DNA of 5,938 nucleotides from Xanthobacteraceae bacterium (GTDB lineage: Bacteria > Pseudomonadota > Alphaproteobacteria > Rhizobiales > Xanthobacteraceae). Location of the stretch: positions 1 through 5,938 of the forward strand of contig JASHXX010000168.1 in assembly GCA_030043335.1 (NCBI GenBank). The letters are read 5' to 3'. The first letter of the stretch is position 1. Each line of letters begins with the position of its first letter. The translations under genes were made by a program, and so were the position numbers. Shown one piece after another: positions 1-5,938 of the stretch. The notes beneath the pieces were generated by a model. It was not told the origin of the DNA. It searched no databases and saw only the letters and a list, made by a program, of their open reading frames with translations.

Positions 1-13
1 TCCCCACCGCGCA

Positions 14-88
14 TCACCTAACCTCCGAATCGCTTCGGAGAAAGTGAATCACTCCACCGGCTAAACCGCGACCTACTTCTTCAACAGC
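14..88 (-). other. Possible lost C-terminal end of the protease in the +1 frame
   Basis: One base after the GCA codon near the protease C-terminus, the +1 frame is open for 24 codons to a TGA at 14-16. It reads AVEEVGRGLAGGVIHF followed by eight polar residues. Trypsin-like domains normally carry a glycine-rich beta strand after GNSGGP, and GRGLAGGVIHF would fit that place. The annotated frame instead ends at TGA 81-83 with no such strand. Removing one G of the GG at 88-89 joins the two frames. Either there is a real indel or sequencing error, or the protease is naturally short. Confidence 0.35.
23..40. repeat. Small perfect hairpin near the cassette end
   Basis: CTCCGAA and TTCGGAG form a perfect 7-bp stem around a 4-nt loop (TCGC). 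The hairpin lies just past the protease stop. No T-run follows on the minus strand, so it is not a convincing intrinsic terminator. If the protease really extends in the +1 frame, this hairpin lies inside its last codons. Confidence 0.35.
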
Positions 89-512
89 CTGCTAGAGGTC
101 CCCCGCTATTTCCTTCAATGATCTTAGGAGTAATTTCGAGATAGGAAACTGCGCTGCTTGGAAATGTGCGCAGAACTTTTCCGCCCTCGACTCGCACAGA
201 TCGTCCTGGGCCGTGATTTGGGTACCCAAAAAGGAATACGTCGGTACCAACTAAGGACGCTTGCCCATCGTGCAACGGCAACGCCTGTGGACTCGTTAAC
301 TCCCGTGGCGGCTCAAGCAAAGCCAAGTCCCGGTGTGGGTCCGCCGCTAGAACCGTCACGTTGAACTTTTTCGATGGAAAATCCGGGTGCCAAATAAAGG
401 GCCTTTGTCCCACACAGTGTGCGCAGGTCACCCATCCGTAGGTTTGAACAAAGAAGGCCGTCCCTTGTTCATCTCCCTCGTTCTCAATCACCCCAAGTCG
501 CATGTTTCGCAA
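81..512 (-). CDS. Trypsin-like serine protease, candidate retron effector
   Basis: This 143-residue protein is a small chymotrypsin-fold (trypsin-like) peptidase. The catalytic triad is visible. His32 lies in VTCAHCV, Asp62 in HRDLALL and Ser136 in GNSGGP, preceded by the GTAFFV strand typical of these domains. No signal peptide or membrane segment is seen, so it is probably cytoplasmic. The start chosen is TTG at 512, because AAGGA lies 5 nt upstream of it. ATG at 503 is the alternative and removes three residues. The gene overlaps the end of the reverse transcriptase gene by 29 bp in another frame, which suggests translational coupling. By analogy with retrons, where an accessory protein is held by the RT-msDNA complex and released on infection, it is the likely toxic effector. 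That role is inferred. The protein stops only seven residues after the catalytic Ser, which is short for the fold, and a frameshift may have removed the last strand. The fold call is firm and the role less so. Confidence 0.85.
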   Translation of the reverse strand: MRNMRLGVIENEGDEQGTAFFVQTYGWVTCAHCVGQRPFIWHPDFPSKKFNVTVLAADPHRDLALLEPPRELTSPQALPLHDGQASLVGTDVFLFGYPNHGPGRSVRVEGGKVLRTFPSSAVSYLEITPKIIEGNSGGPLAGC

Positions 513-1527
513 TTGCTTCCTTCGTTAGTACTGTCCTGATCGTGCCCAAAGTAGTTAAAGAATTAAATTGATCTGCCAAACGTCTGAATAGCTCATCGCC
601 ACGCCCTCTGATCAGCGCAATAAATTCAATTTTTGCTCGCACGACCGACTGAAAATCTGATTTTCCTCCGTAGTCATTGTGATGCACCTCGGAAGCTTTC
701 TGAAGGCCGAATTTCCTCCAAGCGTGCAGCATGGCGCGCACTTCTCGCACCAAGCGCCTCTTTACATTGACGCGCTTATTTACTATAAGGCCCGTTACTT
801 CCTGTCGCGCGGTACCGTCACGCAGGCGAACCTTGGTTTCGTTTATCCGAAAGCCATTTTTCTCTATTATCGCTCGCAGCGCTGGATTTATCTCACAGGC
901 TGGAACTCCGCCCTGGCTTGTTGAGATGCTCGCCAGAGGGATAAAGAGCCTGCTTGTCGAAAAAGTGAGATCATCGGCGTACCGCGTGTATTTGCATCTG
1001 TTTGCTGCTGCGAAGCGAGACAGCTCAGCATCCATTTTTGCGCAAACTAAATTAGAAATAACTGGCGAGGTTGGTGCTCCTTGGGGCATTTTATTGTCGA
1101 GTGTACATGCCTTCGCGATGGCCGCCGCGACTGACGGGGCCATGGAATACGGAGGCTTTGACAACAGACCATATATGCGACCAAAGTTGATAGAACCAAA
1201 GAAGTCTTCCAAATCGATGCTCAACACGAAACGCTGTCCAACGTGAGTAGAGGCATTTCGCCGGATATCGCGCTTGGCAACAAAGCCGTTCACGCACGGC
1301 TCGAAAAGTCTCAGCTCGTCGAGGTTTCGTGCGATATTCTTCTGAATAATTTTCAGGTTTGTCGCTGGAGCGCAGATCGTTCTTTCACCTTCGCGCTTCT
1401 TTGGAATTTTGAAGGTCTTGTATTGATATTTTCGAGGTCTCTTGTGCAAGTAATACCCCAATTGCGTTGGAGAGCAATTGAGGACTGACGCCAGTGAGCT
1501 GAAATCGTAGGCGGAAGACAGCGACAT
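484..1527 (-). CDS. Retron-type reverse transcriptase
   Basis: This 347-residue reverse transcriptase would make the msDNA of a retron, using the adjacent structured RNA as template and primer. Retron signatures are all visible: the NAxxH element (N91-A-S-T-H95), motif A with Asp105 in SIDLEDFF, PQGAPTSP at 148-155, the catalytic YADD at 183-186, and VTG at 244-246. After these comes a basic thumb-like segment (NVKRRLVREVRAMLHAWRKFG). Length and domain content fit a stand-alone retron RT, with no maturase or endonuclease domain as in group II introns. I chose ATG 1527. The longer TTG start at 1590 would place 21 low-complexity residues inside the predicted ncRNA. The ATG lies 11 nt after the a2 repeat, and no clear Shine-Dalgarno precedes it. 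Base composition is visibly less GC-rich than the neighbouring uvrA, consistent with horizontal transfer. The end overlaps the protease gene in the +1 frame. Identification as a retron RT is confident, the subtype is not assigned. Confidence 0.93.
   Translation of the reverse strand: MSLSSAYDFSSLASVLNCSPTQLGYYLHKRPRKYQYKTFKIPKKREGERTICAPATNLKIIQKNIARNLDELRLFEPCVNGFVAKRDIRRNASTHVGQRFVLSIDLEDFFGSINFGRIYGLLSKPPYSMAPSVAAAIAKACTLDNKMPQGAPTSPVISNLVCAKMDAELSRFAAANRCKYTRYADDLTFSTSRLFIPLASISTSQGGVPACEINPALRAIIEKNGFRINETKVRLRDGTARQEVTGLIVNKRVNVKRRLVREVRAMLHAWRKFGLQKASEVHHNDYGGKSDFQSVVRAKIEFIALIRGRGDELFRRLADQFNSLTTLGTIRTVLTKEAIAKHATWGD
516..522 (-). promoter_or_regulatory. Shine-Dalgarno-like site for the protease, inside the RT gene
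   Basis: AAGGAAG lies within the last codons of the reverse transcriptase. Its AAGGA core is 5 nt upstream of TTG 512 and 14 nt upstream of ATG 503. The spacing favours the TTG start and independent but coupled translation of the protease. Confidence 0.5.
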
Positions 1528-1538
1528 CGATGCATCAT

Positions 1539-1552
1539 GGCGCGGTCGCGGC
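1539..1552 (-). repeat. Retron a2 inverted repeat
   Basis: GCCGCGACCGCGCC on the minus strand is the 3' partner of a1 at 1663-1676. It ends 11 nt before the RT start codon at 1527, the usual place for the a2 arm of a retron RNA. Confidence 0.7.
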
Positions 1553-1662
1553 GCTTCTGCCTTTCCAGACCACGTGGTGCCGTGGTTCAACCGCGCGCCG
1601 CCACCGCGCAGCTTCTGCGGTAACGTTCGTCAGAGGTCGCAGGATCAACGACCGCAACAGAT

Positions 1663-1676
1663 GCCACGACCGCGCC
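1663..1676 (-). repeat. Retron a1 inverted repeat
   Basis: GGCGCGGTCGTGGC on the minus strand is complementary to the a2 copy at 1539-1552, with a single T-G wobble. In retrons this duplex brackets the RNA and primes formation of the branched molecule. It also lies where a transcript from the candidate promoter at 1684-1712 would begin. Confidence 0.7.
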
Positions 1677-1683
1677 TATTTGC

Positions 1684-1712
1684 CAATTAGCGCGAGAATC
1701 ATTCTGCGTCAA
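1684..1712 (-). promoter_or_regulatory. Candidate promoter of the retron operon
   Basis: On the minus strand TTGACG (1712-1707) is a good -35 element. It is followed after exactly 17 bp by TAATTG (1689-1684), a poor match to a -10 element. Seven bases further on is G1676, the first base of a1, so the predicted transcription start coincides with the predicted 5' end of the ncRNA. That agreement is the main support, because the -10 itself is weak. A symmetrical AGAAT-C-ATTCT sequence lies between the two elements (1695-1705) and could be an operator or chance. Confidence 0.45.
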
Positions 1713-1786
1713 CCATTCCGGGAATCCATCGCGTCGACCGCATAGGTCAGGCGGGGCAAAATAAATTCGGTTGATGTCGTCTCTGG

Positions 1787-4900
<3,114 letters not shown>

Positions 4901-4961
4901 CGGAAAAAAACGGGCTTCCTTCCCGCCGCCGCCAACGGCAGGCCAGCTTGCAGCATCAATC

Positions 4962-4976
4962 GAACATAGTGAGAAC
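4962..4976 (-). promoter_or_regulatory. LexA (SOS) box of uvrA
   Basis: The minus strand reads GTTC, seven bases (TCACTAT), then GTTC. This exactly matches the direct-repeat LexA operator GTTC-N7-GTTC known from alphaproteobacteria such as Rhodobacter and Rhizobium. It lies 61 bp upstream of the uvrA ATG and overlaps the candidate -10, a good position for repression until DNA damage. Confidence 0.8.
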
Positions 4977-4991
4977 GCCGCCGCTTGGCCA
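4963..4991 (-). promoter_or_regulatory. Candidate uvrA promoter
   Basis: On the minus strand TGGCCA (4991-4986, four of six matches to the -35 consensus) is followed after 17 bp by TATGTT (4968-4963). The -10 lies within the LexA box, as expected for an SOS-repressed promoter. The call rests on spacing and position, since neither hexamer is strong. Confidence 0.4.
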
Positions 4992-5099
4992 GTGCACGGC
5001 CCGCTCATTCCCGGCAATGATGGTGGAAAAGCGGTGCGCGAGGCAGGAACCGCCCATGCCCGGCGCCAGGGAGCTTTTTCGCCCCCGCCCGATCCGCGA

Positions 5100-5108
5100 T
5101 GCTATAAG
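5100..5108 (+). promoter_or_regulatory. Extended -10 element for the membrane protein gene
   Basis: TGCTATAAG matches an extended -10 (TGn then TATAAG, five of six bases of the hexamer) and lies 62 nt upstream of the ATG at 5171. No good -35 is found at standard spacing, which is acceptable for an extended -10 promoter. It would drive the gene divergently from uvrA. Confidence 0.35.
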
Positions 5109-5170
5109 GGCCGCCCCTTCATTGCAGCAAAACCCCTTCGCTGGCGCAAACGGCCGGCGAGCGCCGTCGG

Positions 5171-5938
5171 ATGAAAAAGAGCGTCTCCGTCCTGCTGTTC
5201 TCGTTGGCGAAGGCGGCGATCACCATCACGCTGATCGCCATCATCGTCGCCAAGATCGATTTTTCCGCGCTGATGCGGCATCTCGGCGGCGCCGGCACAT
5301 CCTACCTCATCTTCGGCGCGCTCCTCCTCATCGCCAACGTGCCGCTCGTCGCGGTGCGCTGGTGGCTGCTGCTGCGCCGCCTCGGGGCGAAGAGCATGTC
5401 GCTGCCTTACGCCGTCGCCGTGACCTTCGCCTCGGTGTTCGTCGGCCAGGCGACGCCCGGGCCGATCGGCGCCGACGCGCTGCGCGGCTGGCTGTGCTAC
5501 CGGCGCGGCGTCGCGATGCGCCTTGCCGTCATGTCGCTCATTACCGACCGGCTTCTGGCGCTGCTCGGGCTCATCGCGGTGGCGGGCGCGGTGTGGGCCT
5601 GGCAGTTCGACGCCGTCGACCGGGATCTCGGCCGCGAAATCGCGGTCCTCGGCACCGTGGTCGTCACCCTCACGGCGGCTGCGCTGTGGCTCGCCCCGGC
5701 GCTGACCGATTTCCTCGCGCGCCGCTCACCGCGCTTTCACGCTTTGCAGCAACTGCCGGCGATCTTTCGCTTCACCGCGCTGTCGGGCGCGGGCGCCGCG
5801 GGATTGGCGCTTGGCGCGATCGTCATCACGCTGACGATCAACGCGGTAATCCTGTTTAGCCGTGGCTTCGGCGTGACGCTCGCGCCGTCGGCGGCGTATC
5901 TGGTGGTGCCGGTCGCGATCCTGTCCTCGTCGCTGCCG
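5171..5938 (+). CDS. Lysylphosphatidylglycerol synthase TM-region / flippase-like membrane protein, 3' end cut by window
   Basis: The 256 residues seen here are open to the window edge, so the gene is partial. It is an inner-membrane protein with hydrophobic segments at about 7-27, 44-68, 79-93, 118-143, 157-176, 204-229 and 240-254. The stretch FVGQATPGPIGADALRGWL (90-108), followed by a charged loop and SLITDRLLALLGL (122-134), matches the pattern of the UPF0104 / LPG_synthase_TM family, whose usual wording is a Pro-Gly-x-x-Gly-Gly-Asp-x-x-Arg motif and a later Asp-Arg. Members include the membrane half of MprF and many stand-alone proteins of uncertain substrate, so only a family-level call is possible. 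A C-terminal aminoacyl-transfer domain, if any, would be beyond the window. ATG 5171 starts a Lys-Lys then hydrophobic N-terminus, though no strong Shine-Dalgarno precedes it. It is transcribed divergently from uvrA. Confidence 0.82.
   Translation, partial: MKKSVSVLLFSLAKAAITITLIAIIVAKIDFSALMRHLGGAGTSYLIFGALLLIANVPLVAVRWWLLLRRLGAKSMSLPYAVAVTFASVFVGQATPGPIGADALRGWLCYRRGVAMRLAVMSLITDRLLALLGLIAVAGAVWAWQFDAVDRDLGREIAVLGTVVVTLTAAALWLAPALTDFLARRSPRFHALQQLPAIFRFTALSGAGAAGLALGAIVITLTINAVILFSRGFGVTLAPSAAYLVVPVAILSSSLP

Larger units (their letters stand above)
1539..1676 (-). ncRNA. Predicted retron msr-msd non-coding RNA
   Basis: Retrons carry a structured RNA directly upstream of the RT, closed by the inverted repeats a1 and a2. 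Here the 138-nt segment begins with GGCGCGGTCGTGGC (1676-1663) and ends with GCCGCGACCGCGCC (1552-1539). These pair over 14 positions, 13 Watson-Crick and one G-U. Inside, a 5-bp stem plus a wobble pair (GGTCGT / GCGACC, 1635-1653) with a 7-nt loop is a candidate msr hairpin. Further stems lie at 1603-1621 (ACCG+CAG with CTG+CGGT, 2-nt bulge) and 1569-1586 (ACCACG / CGTGGT, 6-nt loop) and could belong to the msd. The G residues at 1658 and 1655 just after a1 are candidate branch guanosines. Position, size and the RT start right after a2 all fit. The msr/msd border, the branch G and the fold are inferred by eye. Confidence 0.72.

Noticed and set aside
731..1246. 171-codon plus-strand frame opposite the RT
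   Set aside because: It is antisense to the conserved RT motifs and shows no recognisable domain.
484..1527. RT as a group II intron maturase or DGR reverse transcriptase
   Set aside because: No maturase X or endonuclease domain is visible, and no template/variable repeat pair is apparent. NAxxH and VTG point to a retron.
1528..1590. Longer RT start at TTG 1590
   Set aside because: These codons fall within the predicted ncRNA and its a2 arm, and the extra residues look like no retron RT N-terminus.
1715..1725. ATTCC-G-GGAAT dyad between uvrA and the retron as a terminator
   Set aside because: The arms are only 5 bp with a 1-base centre and no following T-run, so it cannot form a useful RNA hairpin.
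4901..5017. 39-residue N-terminal extension of UvrA from ATG 5017
   Set aside because: The extension has no UvrA similarity and covers the LexA box and the candidate promoter. ATG 4900 gives a normal N-terminus.
4948..5859. 303-codon plus-strand frame overlapping the membrane protein gene
   Set aside because: It is Arg/Ala-rich out-of-frame shadow. The frame from 5171 gives a clear multi-pass membrane protein.

Overview
The window looks like chromosomal DNA of a GC-rich alphaproteobacterium, probably of the Bradyrhizobium/Rhodopseudomonas group (Hyphomicrobiales). Three things support this: a UvrA with alphaproteobacterial wording, a GTTC-N7-GTTC LexA box upstream of it, and a GC-rich palindromic repeat of the kind I associate with Bradyrhizobiaceae genomes. 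The genus is an inference.

Right side (1787-5938): uvrA is on the minus strand (ATG at 4900, stop at 1787). It is preceded by a divergent intergenic region (4901-5170) with a LexA box and a plausible promoter. The plus-strand gene beginning at 5171 encodes a polytopic membrane protein of the lysylphosphatidylglycerol synthase transmembrane / flippase-like family and runs off the window end. A 120-bp palindromic element (3967-4086) sits in frame inside uvrA and adds about 40 residues to the protein.

Left side (1-1712): a compact retron-like cassette of visibly lower GC lies directly downstream of uvrA on the same strand. In transcription order it has a candidate promoter (1684-1712), a predicted msr-msd non-coding RNA (1539-1676) closed by a 14-bp a1/a2 inverted repeat, a retron-type reverse transcriptase (484-1527) and a trypsin-like serine protease (81-512). 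The RT has the NAxxH, YADD and VTG signatures. The protease has a visible His-Asp-Ser triad. The two genes overlap by 29 bp in different frames with a Shine-Dalgarno-like sequence inside the RT end. The RT, its RNA/msDNA and the protease are best read as a tripartite retron module, probably anti-phage, with the protease as candidate effector. That role is inferred from known retrons and nothing here proves it.

Two places suggest possible frame disruption in the cassette: the RT/protease junction, where losing one G would fuse the two proteins, and the protease C-terminus, where losing one G would add about 24 residues that look like a missing final strand. The 110 bp between uvrA and the ncRNA hold the retron promoter candidate and no gene. 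Bases 1-80 hold only the possible protease extension and a small hairpin.
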